DNA from: Sordariomycetes sp. S80-01Y
Taxonomy: Eukaryota; Ascomycota; Sordariomycetes
NCBI GenBank assembly: GCA_037042185.1
Contig: JAXQJY010000033.1
Span: forward strand, 2,356,001-2,420,000
DNA length: 64,000 nucleotides
Direction: 5' to 3'
In this document: positions 45,370 through 56,556 of the stretch, in pieces
How positions within the stretch are numbered: the stretch's first letter is position 1
Layout of the letters: every line of letters begins with the position of its first letter
The notes under the pieces: model-generated
Told to the model about the DNA's origin: nothing
What the model saw: only the letters and a program-made list of their open reading frames with translations
Databases searched by the model: none
Translations under genes and position numbers: made by a program

Positions 45370-46069
45370 ATGTACATTCTCCTGAATGTTGTACTGAGAT
45401 CGCTCGCTAATTGGAAACAGGGGCAACGCGCCCTCTCGTTCGTCCCAGGACCATGTAGATTTTGAAAATCTACCTCCAGGGGCCCCGAACCCTTGGGACG
45501 AACTCAACCGTCCAAATAATGACGACTTCTTTACATCCTCAAGCCACAACTCCTCTTCCTCTCACAAGTCGTCCTCTTGTACGTCTGGGAGATCGACCTG
45601 TGCTGAACGCAAAGCCGAACGACGGGCCGTCCGCGAACAACGCCGCCAGGAGAGAGCGATAGCCAGGGCGGAGCGGGCTGAGAGATGGAAGACAAGAGGC
45701 GGTGGATGTGGGAGATGCTGTGGAGGCAAGAAAAAGAAGAAGATGCTCACGGACATGTATTTCGAGAGCTTGAACAACTCCCTGGGCCAAAGCGGACGAG
45801 CTGGGGACAGCAACAGAGTTGAGGAGATTGACGAGGACGAGGACGACGCCGGAAAAGATGTCACTGGGCGAGAGATCCTCTTCAATCAAAGCACCAGCAT
45901 TAAGAACGGGCGCAAAAGGGGCGAAAGGGGTCCAATCGTGCAAGCTGGCGCACCTTCCAGGACAGAACTAAGTCACGATGTTTTGGCTGGGTCGGAGCGG
46001 ACTTGGGAAGAGGTGCCGCCGCCGGCTTACGAGGAAGTCATGGAACAACCGAAGCCGAAGAACCTGTGA
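45370..46069 (+). CDS. Predicted N-myristoylated basic protein with Cys/Lys cluster and PPxY motif; start codon split by an intron
   Basis: Coding exons 45370-45371 (the AT of the ATG) and 45421-46069, with a 49-bp intron (GTACAT, branch GCTAAT, end AACAG). The product is 216 residues. The long frame has no ATG before residue 109, but the splice supplies one in perfect Kozak context (CCACCATGGGC). The resulting start is MGNAPSRSSQD, a textbook N-myristoylation motif. An acidic, Trp-containing segment follows (APNPWDELNRPNNDDFF), then a Ser-rich stretch and an Arg-rich helix (about 60-91). Next comes a Cys cluster CGRCC followed by five Lys (99-108), and a C-terminal VPPPAYEEV whose PPAY (201-204) fits the WW-domain ligand PPxY. 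Together these suggest a membrane-bound cytosolic protein able to recruit a Nedd4/Rsp5-type ligase. Family and function are not recognised. Confidence 0.75.
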
Positions 46070-47872
46070 GCTACAAATACCGCGAGAGGGTACTACGAGA
46101 GAAACGCCAGGGGACTGCCCTTGTCTGCATGTTGTAGTGGCGCGAAAGGCGATGACATCAACACCAGCCGTGGTTTGGGAAATGGGGCTGAATCGTGTAT
46201 TCTCAGGCCCTTCATATGGTTAATTTCAGAGGGTACATGATTTTGGAATGCTGCTGCAACTATTGACGAGCTAAGAATCGTATTCATTCGAGGACCGTAT
46301 TTGACTTTTGGCAGAGCCTACCGACATTACACAAAAGGAGGCGGGGAATTTGAGGGGTGGTTTAAATTCTGTCACGATGATTGAAAAATACTGAGGGATG
46401 CGCCGTTCCGCAACGGACAGAGATGAGATATATATTGCTAGTGTTACGCATCGTGCCTCAACGAGTTCCTGGAAAAGGATTCCGCAGGATGTGGTGGGGC
46501 TGCTTGAAGTTGCTAGTCCACCTCAGTACGGCACACTAAATAGCGACTCAATGACCGCGGCTTGAAGCTCTTCAGCATTCAGTAATGGAAACTAACAGCC
46601 AATAAAGATTCTTGTCATCGCATAGGTAGTAAAGCCTGTGCTCAAGCGCTTTCACGAGGCACCAGTCTCGGCTGCGGAATGCCCGTAAAATGGTCTTAGT
46701 AAGAAACCAGGCAGCGCGGAGTGTGACGGACACGCTAGGCATGAATTGTTCCGAGATGTACGGAGTATATGAAGCCAGACTTAAAGGGACATCTGGGCTC
46801 GAATGGAGCCAGCAGATCAGTATAGATGGCGTTGTAGTGCTGCGACAGGGCGTAGGCGTCTCAGGGTACACTGTCGGTCACGTCATAGGCCCTGGATGAC
46901 ATGCACATCATGAATGGCGTCAATCTCAAACTGACGGCACAGACAGACTGACCAGTAAAGATGCAGAAGTGAACGGGTGGTCAATCTGAAGGATCTCTGC
47001 TATTCGATGCACTCTGGAAACACATGGCTCCGGCTTACTCCTGGCTCTCAGGTACTGAGGAACATGTGGGGTTCGGGCGGTTCGCAAAGGTTAGCCTTTC
47101 TAGACAGGACTGGGCATGCAACAACCTCGGCGATCATTTGGGCTGATCAGGAAAGTGTGGGGATCTGAACTTGTTTATACAATCAGAACGAGACAGATCT
47201 TTGAGTTGGACAACAGAGCAGTTAGTGAAGGACCAGCTCGAGCGATATCGGCAATGGAGGGGCAACGACTGGTGCGGTGCCGAGACAGAGTTGTAACTTA
47301 AAGCACTGCAACCCAAAGACACAAGGACGGGAAATTAAGAACCCTAGCATATTAGATGACCTACCATGGTCCAGGCATTCTCCATGTGATCGGGCTGACG
47401 TTATCTGGCTTGAGGCCAATCTTGGCTCTGACTGTCAGTGACGGCTTAATGTTGACAAAAGAAGTGAGGCTACAGCAATACGTGGCGACAGCGCTAGACG
47501 ACACTATGCAGCGACTCGCATTCCGATTCGAAGGGGAAAGAGACTGCATCACGAAAAATTCCACAGCGAATGATTTACTGCTTTCAGACGATATGCTATA
47601 TAAAGGACGACTTTGCCTGTCGCTGAGATGTGAGCAGGGGCTGTCCCGCGTTTTCTGTCAGCCAGTCCCCCATTTTGGTTGCCCCTCCACAGGACGATAT
47701 CTTATCTAAAACTTGTGTCCGTCTTCGGCAGTCTAATCCTGACTCGATGCTCCATACCAGCAGCTCCCAACTCCTCTGCCTATACCAAAACACAACATTG
47801 TTTTTCTGTTCCCTACCGCACGTGGCGATGCAAAGGCGTTAACATCTTCGACACCCCCTCAAGACCCTCACA
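46070..47872. other. Intergenic region, no gene seen
   Basis: 1.8 kb. Frames of 60-117 codons occur on both strands (the longest at 47356-47709, +) without recognisable motifs. They overlap the promoter of the threonine dehydratase. I see no repeat or RNA gene. Confidence 0.5.
47597..47604 (+). promoter_or_regulatory. TATA box of the threonine dehydratase gene
   Basis: TATATAAA, 269 bp before the ATG. A TGACTC half-match to the Gcn4/Cpc1 site lies at 47740-47745, consistent with cross-pathway amino-acid control, but a single imperfect site proves little. Confidence 0.5.
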
Positions 47873-49839
47873 ATGCCTTCGGTCGACGTTTTCAACGAGC
47901 ATGCAACTGCTGTCCCTAACGGCGCGAACGGTAACGGGCCCGTGACCGACACTTTTGACTCGGAAATCCTCGACTCTGCCAACGGCCACACCGGCAACGA
48001 CATCAATTCCTCAGACAGCGACGACCCCCATGGCGTAGTCGAGATAAACCACGAAGCCAGATCCCGTGCCGGCACCAATGGCTCGAGGAGACCTCACACA
48101 CCGCAGGGCAGCATGGCCCTGACCGACTACAGCGTCAATCCCTCAACCCCTTCCGCTGAGAAGCGGCAACGCATCCGGGATATTGTCCCGGAAGATTATC
48201 TACTGCCAAACGGACATCCAGATGTAAAAATACAGATTCTTCGTTCGCAAACACAGACTAACCTGAGTCTTAGTACCTCCGCCTCATTGCCAGCGCCACC
48301 TCCCGCGTATACGAAGCTTGCAAGCAGACCAACCTTACCCACGCCGTCAACCTCAGCAACCGCCTCGAATGCAATGTCCTCCTCAAACGTGAAGACCAAC
48401 AACCTGTGTTTAGCTTTAAGCTGCGCGGCGCCTACAACAAGATGGCTCACCTCGACCCCAAGAAGAGCTGGCGTGGTGTTGTGTGCTCCTCAGCTGGCAA
48501 CCATGCCCAGGGTGTCGCATTCTCAGCGCGCAAGCTGAGAATCCCTGCTACCATCATCATGCCAGAGGCCACGCCAGCTATCAAGCACACCAATGTGTCG
48601 AGGTTGGGCGGTCACGTAGTCTTGCACGGGCAGGACTTCGATGCCGCCAAGGCAGAGTGCGAGAGAAGGGTAAAGGAAGGAGGTCTCATCAACATCCCTC
48701 CTTTTGATGATCCCTACGTGATTGCAGGACAGGGAACTATTGGAAATGAGTTATTTGGACAAACCAACATGAGCAAAGTGGACGCCATCTTCTGCTGTGC
48801 TGGCGGCGGTGGCCTCATTGCGGGCATTGGGCTGTACGTCAAGCGTATGGCGCCTCATGTCAAGGTCATTGCGGTGGAGGCTTCAGATGCAAATGCTTTG
48901 GCGCAGTCGCTGAAGGCTGGCCGTCGAGTGGTATTGAAGAATGTTGGTCTGTTTGCGGATGGTGCCGCAGTGAAGACACTGGGCGAGGAGACGTTCCGCA
49001 TCTGCAAAGAAGTGGTGGATGAGGTTGTGGAAGTTTCTACAGACGAAATCTGCGCCGCTATCAAGGACATGTACGACGACACTCGATGCAGCCTGGAGCC
49101 CGCGGGCGCCCTTTCTATTGCTGGCCTCAAGAAGTACGTTCAGGCGCGACCTCCAAAGGACCCGAAGCGGAGCATGATTGCTGTCACTTCTGGCGCCAAC
49201 ATGGACTTTGACCGCCTGCGATTCGTCGCTGAGCGTGCCTCCATGGGCGGTGGCAAGGAGGCCCTTCTTCATGTCCGCATCCCCGAACGGCCCCAAGCTT
49301 TCGCCGAGCTTATCGACGCTATCATGGGCCATCCAGTTACCGAGTTTTCGTACCGTTACGCTACCAAGGACATTGCCAACGTCTTCTTCGGCCTGTCGCT
49401 TATCGCACCCCCTGACGAGCGGCCGAACGAGCTTAAGACCATTCTCGAGCGCATCCGTCACGAAGGCTTCGACGTGACCGATGTATCCCAAGATGAGCTC
49501 GCTAAAAGCCACATCCGATATCTGGTCGGCGGCGTATCGGGCGCCCCCAAGGAGCGACTGTATATGTTCAACTTTCCTGAGCGGCCCAGGGCATTGGAGA
49601 AGTTCTTGTCTGTCCTCCGCCCTCGATTTAACATCTCGCTCTTCCACTACCGGAATTCAGGCGGGGACGTGGGCAAGATCCTCACGGGTATCATCTGTCC
49701 CGACGAGGACCTCGAGGAGCTGGAGAACTTCCTGCACCAGATCGGATACCCGTACGAAGACTGTTCGAACTCGAGGCTGTTCAAGACATTCTTGCGCTTG
49801 GAGTTGATGTCGGATGATGACCTGTCCAAGTGCGACTAA
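47873..49839 (+). CDS. ILV1: Threonine dehydratase (threonine ammonia-lyase), biosynthetic
   Basis: Two exons, 47873-48223 and 48274-49839, with a 50-bp intron (GTAAAA, branch CTAAC, end TTAG). The product is 638 residues. This PLP enzyme converts threonine to 2-oxobutanoate and ammonia, the first step to isoleucine. The catalytic domain shows the PLP lysine in VFSFKLRGAYNKM (Lys166), SSAGNHAQGVAFSA, the phosphate-binding CCAGGGGLIAG and VTSGANMDFDRLR. Two ACT-like regulatory repeats follow (from KEALLHVRIPERPQAF and from RLYMFNFPERPRALEKF), so feedback inhibition by isoleucine is expected. The first 117 residues are acidic and low-complexity, with no obvious mitochondrial presequence, although the yeast enzyme is mitochondrial. 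The start at 47873 is preceded by an in-frame stop. A TATA box lies upstream. Confidence 0.95.
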
Positions 49840-51499
49840 ACGGACCACTTGGTTATGGACAGCGGAGTCCGGAGTTGTTTTAATAAGTTTGGTATATATG
49901 TTTCTGATCTTATCTACCTCGATGCTGCATCATGGGTCCTATGTATGGTTCAAAAGAAGACACGGGCGGTTGGAAGCACCGTAAATAGGCACAAACGCTG
50001 GACGGCCGTCGATAAGCCTCGTGAGCTAGGAAGACAGTGCGAGACTATAATTTTACAGCGAGCTACATGCTAGTCGATTGGCATCAGTGAATTAGCGATC
50101 AAACCTGACCCCCGAAGTAGCTCACAACCTGAACCGTCTTTCGCAGACACCACCGTCTATTTCCTTCTAGAAGGTCGATCAGATCACTGGATACGAAACC
50201 GTGGCTGCCCGCCTTGAGAAACGTCATGTGTTAGCCCGCGCCACAGGAGGTTTACGGCAGATCTCGCCCGTCATTCGCTCGATTCGTTCCTCCTAATGTG
50301 ACGGGCCTTTTGTGGTGTGAATAGGAGCAGCGTTTTTGTGTTTGCTGTGGCGTGCTGTCCCTGCATGCGGCCGGCAGCTGCTGTAGATCGCCTGCGCGTC
50401 CCAAATGGGTGGTGGTGGTGTTGGTAGTGGGAGAAGCGTGGAATGGAAAGAGCGACCGGCCGGTTGATGTTAGCAAACGGAGGGATCCGAAGAAGGAACT
50501 ACAGGGCAGTTCGAGTGGTGCTTGCTCCAGAGGGAAGGAGCGACCCAGTTGGTGGCATCATAGTGTGCCGGCGCCGGGCAGGTGCTACCCCACGTTGGGA
50601 GCTCCGATCCCACCTCAGCTCCCACTGGGCCAGGCAGCTCCATGTCTTCCCGCTCAGGTGCCCGCCGCCATCTTCCCGCCGCCCACCAGCGTCTACCAAC
50701 AAGCAGCCCTGCCAGCGCCAGTGCCCGTACGAGGTGGCCGAGGGTTCCACCATCATAGACGACGTCCATCTGCGGTAACACCACCTGCTGGTCGACTTTT
50801 CCTTTTTGCACCTGCGTCTGCATCTGTATCGGCTTCCTTGCTGCAGTTACATCGATACCCCGACATTGCTATCCCGACAAACGACGATTGCTTCCATCCT
50901 GGACCAAGGTACATCTGTTAACCCCCAGCTGGTGGCCGTCATCGCTCATGCCTCTCCAGTACATGCGAACATACACTCCGGATATCTTCGCACAACTATC
51001 TTCGCCGCGTTCATTTAATCCTCGAGCTTTTGCGGCGCGTACGGCGTGTCCGCGCGCCCAAGCTGGCAATTTGCTTGACCCAGCGGCGACTTGACGCGCG
51101 ACTCCTGTTCCTTCGAATCCTGCCCATGCGAAACCTCCCGAACAAAGACCGCGACAATTCAGCAACCCACGCCGGCGCGACCGAACTATCGAAAAGTAGC
51201 ACAAGTACAGTCATACCTTACCGACCGTCGTGGTTACACATACGAAGCCATACAGCCGAGCAGAACACCGGGCTGGGCACGCCGCGATAGCTTTGGCGGG
51301 CAAGCCGCCTGGTGCACTGCGGAGTGCCAAAATTACTCCGGTCCCATCGGACCTGCGGCCACATTAGTGCCGGGCGAAGTTTGAATCAAGGACGTCAAGC
51401 GATCGAGCTGGTCTGCCTGTGGTGGCAGTCTAGCTTCTTCGCTTGAGAGCAACCGTCGGGGTTTGAGCCCCGCTAAGATCTACGACCAACTCGGCCACC
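49840..51499. other. Intergenic region and probable long leader of the cyclic-nucleotide/F-box gene
   Basis: 1.66 kb. Frames such as 50352-50921 (+) contain several short ATG frames but no family motif. The stretch may be a long 5' leader with upstream open frames, or promoter. A T-arm-like GGTTTGAGCCCC at 51460 does not form a full tRNA cloverleaf. Confidence 0.5.
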
Positions 51500-54400
51500 A
51501 TGAGGCGATCACGTTCGCCGAGCTCGCAGCCCTTCCGGGCGTTGGCGCATATGACCAATGCAGCCGCGAACCCCAAGGATAATGTTTCTTTGATCAGATC
51601 GTTCAACAATGAAGGCAATCCCAGCCGGCCGATGAGGCCTTCACCACTGACAGCCTCGATCATCAGAGATATGCCACAGGACCTTGTCGATAGAATTCGA
51701 TCGTTCCCCTTGTTCATGGCCGCGCCTGAAGAATTTCTTGTGGAAATCGGAAACCACCTGAAGCCTCAGATCCATGCGATGAATGATCATGTCGTCACGG
51801 AAGGCGATGACGCCAAGGCCATGTACTGGTTGGTGCGCGGCGTCGTGGCCGTCACGTCGCGTGATGGCGAAGCAGTCTATGCGGAACTCAAACCGGGAGC
51901 TTTCTTCGGCGAGATCGGAGTTCTTATGGATATGCCACGCACGGCCACTATCGTGGCGCGTACAAAGTGTCTTTTGTTGATATTGAAAAAGGAGGACCTG
52001 CAAGCTGTGATGCCCAAATTCCCGCAGATGGAACAGGCCATTCGGGAGGAAGCACAGGAACGTCTGAGCTTATTGAAGAAGCGAAGGCAGGAGGCTGGGA
52101 CGGTTGCTCAGTATCCGAAAGGTGAACTTTCGGCCAGAGCTGCTGCCCCAGGTGAAGTGTCCAAAGGAGAGACTGGGTCGTTCAGGAAAGATGGCGCTGC
52201 GTCCAACTCGAAGAAGCGCAAGTCTCCAAGCCCAGGCTTGATAGAAGATCCTACTGCAGGCAGCGCGCTTGGGAGCGGATTCGTCAACATTCGGCAAACA
52301 CTGAAAGAGCTCCCGTTGTTCTCCGAACTACCCCCCGACATTCTGCATTTTCTCGGCCTCAGTGTCCAACCGCGAGCTTATGCGCCGTTCAACGACATTG
52401 TGCGTCAGGGCACGCCGGGCAATGAGATTTTCTTCATTGTACGAGGTGAAGCAGAGGTTGTCCATGAGCCAACAGCCAAGGAGAAGAGCGAAGGGCTGGA
52501 CACCTTATCGCAAATACAAAGAAGACCAAGGTTGAGGGAAGGACAATATTTCGGAGAAGTAACGAGCTTAGGCCTGTCACCTGGGCGGACAGCTACGGTC
52601 AGGTCAATCACGACGGTTGAATGCTTGATGATCCCCGGGCCAGTCCTTGATGAGCTGTGGAAGAAGTGCCCGCCAGAGATCAAGTCCCAAGTTGAGAAGA
52701 CGGCTAGATCGCGGTTTAGCGGCAAGGAGAACGACGACGTTGTGATGACTGACGTAGATGTCAAGGAGAAGATCAATAAGAGTGATCCTCCTACGCCAAC
52801 GACACCATTGAGGGCAGGGCCGCGGGTCACCTTCACCACGCCGTCAAAGCCTGGCTCGCCAGCTAAGGATGATTCGGAAACTATGGAGCCCAAAGACCCC
52901 GATCCTTTCCTCAGCGTCAACATGGAGAACATCAGGAACCGGAGGCGGCATTCGCTGGCTCCCCCAACTCCTACCGCTGACCCTTCATCGCCATTGAGCA
53001 ATGGTGCGCGATGGCCAACACCGGCAGACTCGCGGCCAGGGAGGGCCGTCGGAACTGAATCCCCAACAGAGCTAGACATGCCAGCCAAGCGCGTCAAGAC
53101 ACTACCTAGGCGACCACACAAAATGTTGGAGCCTGTACTACCAGACGATTTGCTTGTCAAGGTCTTTGCGTTTGCCGACGTAGGTGAGCTTCTGCGGCTC
53201 CGTCAGGTGAACAGTCACTGGCGCAGGCTGTTGAAGACTTCGGACAAGATTTGTCGCTACGTTGATCTGTCGATGTACAACCGTCGTATCACCGACCATG
53301 TCATCGTGCAAACTTTGGCTCCGTTTGTCGGCACTCGCGCTGAGGTCATCGACCTCAACAACTGCTTTCATATCACGGATGAGGGCTTCTCAGCGTTGTG
53401 GCGTGTCTGCGGCAAGAACGTCAAGAGGTGGAGGATGCGATCATGCTGGGACGTCTCTGCGAGCCAGATCCTCGAGATGAGCGAAGCCGCTAAAGGTTTG
53501 GTTGAGGTAGATTGGAGTAATTGTCGAAAGGTCGGCGATAACCTGCTGGGAAGAGTTGTCGGCTGGGTTGTTCCCGAGCCTGCGCCGGCAAACCGACAGA
53601 TTATCATCTCGAACTCAAACACCAAGCCCAAGACCAGAGCTCAGGCTCAGCAGCAACAAAAGCAACAGCAAGCTCAGCAGCAGCAACGACACGCCAACAT
53701 GCCCCCGCCCGGCACCGTCATTGGATGTCCTAAGCTCAGCACGCTCAACCTGTCCTACTGCAAGCACATTACGGATCGATCAATGGCACACTTGGCTGCC
53801 CATGCCTCGACTCGGCTAGAGTCGCTGTCTCTTACACGGTGTACGTCGATTACTGACTCCGGCTTCCAGTCCTGGGCGCCTTTCAAGTTTGAGAAGCTAT
53901 GGAACCTGTGCCTAGCAGACTGCACCTACCTGTCAGACAACGCTATCGTTGCACTCGTCAACGGAGCGAAGAATTTGACACATCTGGATCTGTCGTTCTG
54001 CTGCGCACTATCTGATACGGCCACTGAAGTCGTTGCGCTGGGGCTACCAAAGCTGCGTGAGCTGCGGTTGGCCTTTTGTGGAAGCGCTGTCAGCGACGCC
54101 AGCTTGGAAAGCGTGGCTCTGCATCTCAGCTTTCTCAAAGGTATCAGTGTCAGGGGCTGTGTCCGCGTTACTGGCAAGGGTGTTGAGAATCTGCTGCGCG
54201 GTTGCAGCCAGCTCGAATGGATCGATGCCAGCCAGTGTCGCAACCTCGAACCGTGGATCCGCACTGGAGGTATTGAGAGATGGGGCTACGATGGCCGAAC
54301 TGGGATGCCGGCAGCAATGGCAGAGGAGCAAGAGATTCCAACCGTGGACAGCCAGACATCCCCTCCAACCAGGGCCATGAGTATTACGTCGCTCACGACG

Positions 54401-54502
54401 CCGAGCTACCTGCCACAGGTCGGGATGGGTCTAGGAGGGGCCGAACAAAGGAGAAAGCCTGTCAAGTTCCTGGTCGAAAAGGGGCCCCAAGGACTGAGGT
54501 GA
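51500..54502 (+). CDS. Two cyclic-nucleotide-binding domains, F-box and leucine-rich repeats
   Basis: Single exon, 1000 residues, start in strong context (GCCACCATGAGG). Domain order is two cyclic-nucleotide-binding domains (about 65-195 and 270-410), a disordered linker, an F-box (about 545-590, LPDDLLVKVFAFADVGELL..VNSHWRRL) and cysteine-type LRRs (about 615-940). The LRRs include LNLSYCKHITDRSM, LSLTRCTSITDSGF and LDLSFCCALSDTA, and are interrupted by a Gln-rich insertion (about 712-732). Phosphate-binding cassettes look intact in both domains, FFGEIGVLMDMPRTATI and YFGEVTSLGLSPGRTATV, each with the Gly-Glu and the Arg needed for cAMP or cGMP. By family logic it should be the substrate receptor of an SCF ubiquitin ligase whose LRRs pick the target. 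Control by cyclic nucleotide is inferred. I recall this architecture in Pezizomycotina but no named function. Confidence 0.93.
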   Translation: MRRSRSPSSQPFRALAHMTNAAANPKDNVSLIRSFNNEGNPSRPMRPSPLTASIIRDMPQDLVDRIRSFPLFMAAPEEFLVEIGNHLKPQIHAMNDHVVTEGDDAKAMYWLVRGVVAVTSRDGEAVYAELKPGAFFGEIGVLMDMPRTATIVARTKCLLLILKKEDLQAVMPKFPQMEQAIREEAQERLSLLKKRRQEAGTVAQYPKGELSARAAAPGEVSKGETGSFRKDGAASNSKKRKSPSPGLIEDPTAGSALGSGFVNIRQTLKELPLFSELPPDILHFLGLSVQPRAYAPFNDIVRQGTPGNEIFFIVRGEAEVVHEPTAKEKSEGLDTLSQIQRRPRLREGQYFGEVTSLGLSPGRTATVRSITTVECLMIPGPVLDELWKKCPPEIKSQVEKTARSRFSGKENDDVVMTDVDVKEKINKSDPPTPTTPLRAGPRVTFTTPSKPGSPAKDDSETMEPKDPDPFLSVNMENIRNRRRHSLAPPTPTADPSSPLSNGARWPTPADSRPGRAVGTESPTELDMPAKRVKTLPRRPHKMLEPVLPDDLLVKVFAFADVGELLRLRQVNSHWRRLLKTSDKICRYVDLSMYNRRITDHVIVQTLAPFVGTRAEVIDLNNCFHITDEGFSALWRVCGKNVKRWRMRSCWDVSASQILEMSEAAKGLVEVDWSNCRKVGDNLLGRVVGWVVPEPAPANRQIIISNSNTKPKTRAQAQQQQKQQQAQQQQRHANMPPPGTVIGCPKLSTLNLSYCKHITDRSMAHLAAHASTRLESLSLTRCTSITDSGFQSWAPFKFEKLWNLCLADCTYLSDNAIVALVNGAKNLTHLDLSFCCALSDTATEVVALGLPKLRELRLAFCGSAVSDASLESVALHLSFLKGISVRGCVRVTGKGVENLLRGCSQLEWIDASQCRNLEPWIRTGGIERWGYDGRTGMPAAMAEEQEIPTVDSQTSPPTRAMSITSLTTPSYLPQVGMGLGGAEQRRKPVKFLVEKGPQGLR

Positions 54503-55193
54503 TACACGGCAGCTATGTATCACTCGCAAGGCGAGGCGACAACCACATATCTATTCATGACTTTTACGAAGAAAATGCGGGGCGTTCACTGTTTGGGCTT
54601 GTAGCTTTGAATCATGAGTTGGAGCTGGGTGGTCGGAGTAGAAGGGGCGTTTATGAGTCGGACGGTGGTCAACATGGAACATAGAACGGATGGGGTCTGT
54701 AGCTGTTATTCTATCTAGGCCACTTGGCTATGGTATCTATGATGCAACTGCTACATAACGGACTATGCCTCTTTACTCAAGACCTAGAATCATGCGAGAC
54801 GTGTCCAGAAAGTAGACCGACGACAACGAGTAGAGGAACGTGAATACGACAAGGCCGGACCGTGGACTCTACGAGGTCTGCACACCCACCTGAAATACCA
54901 GTCATCAATCCGCTATGAGTCGACTGGGTCGGGATAGGATTTCACACTTTGCTGACGGAATCCCGAGGCCCAGTGGTGGCGCCCGGAATTTTCGACGCAG
55001 TTCCACGGCCCACGTGATGTCGGACTTAGCAAAGCTCCATGGTCCGGCGAGTCCAGACGTCACCTTTTGCTCTGCATCTTAAACAAACCTCCCCGCTCAC
55101 CAACCATTCAACTTTCCTTTGTTCGCAACACCAAAAACCCCCGAAAGCATCAGAACTTCGCACAATCCACGACATACTGGTCGCACCCACACG
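54503..55193. other. Intergenic region, no gene seen
   Basis: 0.69 kb between the F-box/LRR gene and the Bax-inhibitor-like gene, both on +. Only short frames; the last 100 bp are pyrimidine-rich leader. Confidence 0.55.
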
Positions 55194-56309
55194 ATGTCGT
55201 TAACATTCAGCGTTCGCCAGGGCCCTGCGCGCCTGGCGCAGCGTCTGCCCGAGCTGTCAAAGGCGGCCTTCCGACCCGCCACCGCGGCCGCTGCTCCCGC
55301 GCGCGCTTTCCACACCTCCCAGCCCATGAAGCGCATGGGCGCGGGCTTCTTCTCGTCACGCATCACTACACAAGCTGCTTCGCGCAACGTCTTCCAGCAG
55401 ACCGCCAGCCGCGCCCGGTCGTACTACCAGCAAAGCCAGTCCAGCAGCAGCAGCATCACCCAGGGCGATGGCCTACGGAAGTTGCTCGTCGGTGGAGCCA
55501 TCTTTGGAGGAACTCTTGTGGCCATCAATGCTGTTTTCAACAGGGAGACGAGGGATGACGGCGGCATGCCCGTCTTTGAGAGGGAGTACCTGAACAACAC
55601 CTTCCTGCACACGGGCTTGGGTGTTGGTATCATTGGCTTGACCGCCCGGCAGATGGTTAAGACAGGCTTTGTCTACCGTATCATGGTGACAAACCCGTGG
55701 GTTGTGGCCATCGGTGGTCTGGCGCTGAGCTTCGGTACCATGATTGGAACACGTTCCATCAGCCCTGACAAGTAAGTTGACTCAGCCTCGAGGAAGTCCT
55801 CAGCTTTGCTAACGCTTCGCAGCTACATTCCCAAGTACGCCATGTGGGCTGCCTTCAACGCCACCCAAGCCGCTTTCGTCGCCCCGCTGCTTGCCTTCGC
55901 CCCTCCCGCCCTCCTCGGACGTGCCGGCCTCTACACTATCGCCATGATGGGCGCTCTCTCGATCGTTGGAGCTACGGCTAAGCAGGAGAAGTACCTTTAC
56001 ATTGGCGGTCCTCTTCTTGCTGGCGCTGCCATCGTTGCCATGTCCGGCCTCGCTCCCCTTGTTGTGCCGGCGACTGCCGTCCGTACCCTGGCCTTCACCG
56101 AGAACATCTGGTTGTACGGTGGTCTTGCCGTCTTCGGCGGCTTTACTCTGTACGATGTGCAGAAGGTCCTGCACCACGCACGTCTTGCCGAGCGTGGTGT
56201 CATGAAGCGGGATCCCATCAACGAGTCGATCTCGCTCGAGCTTGACTTCCTGAACATCTTCATCCGCATGGTCCAAATTCTCATGCTCCAGCAGAACCGC
56301 AGGAAGTAG
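55194..56309 (+). CDS. Mitochondrial inner-membrane Bax-inhibitor-1 family protein (GHITM/TMBIM5-like)
   Basis: Two exons, 55194-55771 and 55823-56309, with a 51-bp intron (GTAAGT, branch CTAAC, end CGCAG). The product is 354 residues. The N-terminus MSLTFSVRQGPARLAQRLPE..RAFHTSQP is a typical mitochondrial presequence. A membrane domain from about residue 100 has seven to eight hydrophobic segments (LLVGGAIFGGTLVAINAVF, TGLGVGIIGLTARQMV, WVVAIGGLALSFGTMIGT, LGRAGLYTIAMMGALSIVGA, GGPLLAGAAIVAMSGLAPLV, IWLYGGLAVFGGFTLYDVQK). It ends in the family motif DPINESISLELDFLNIFIRMVQIL. Human GHITM shapes cristae and takes part in Ca2+/H+ exchange; the fungal role is inferred. Convergent with MsrA. Confidence 0.93.
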
Positions 56310-56556
56310 ATGATGGGACCAACGGGTCTGAGGTTAAATGTATTATACCACTTTACGTTAATCAGAGGTATCGACTCCTCTCCTGGAATTGTATGTTAGC
56401 ACAGCTACCGCTGTCAATGTTTCCATAGCCATCGATCAATCAAAATATTGAATGAAAATCTCATTGTGTCACAATTCAAGTCGCTAATTCCTTGTTCCTA
56501 TGTATAACCTTCCAAACTCTCTGCAACCCCCTCTCCCACCATTTCTCGCCGTCCAG

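Noticed and set aside
48883-49647. 254-codon minus-strand frame
   Set aside because: Antisense to threonine dehydratase; no motif.
50352-50921. 189-codon plus-strand frame as a gene
   Set aside because: Pro/Ala-rich, overlaps other frames and a probable long leader; no homology recognised and no splice context.
51425-51495. tRNA-like stretch with GGTTTGAGCCCC
   Set aside because: No matching acceptor, D or anticodon stems could be drawn around it.
52405-53160. 251-codon minus-strand frame
   Set aside because: Antisense to the cyclic-nucleotide/F-box gene linker; Ser/Gly-rich shadow.
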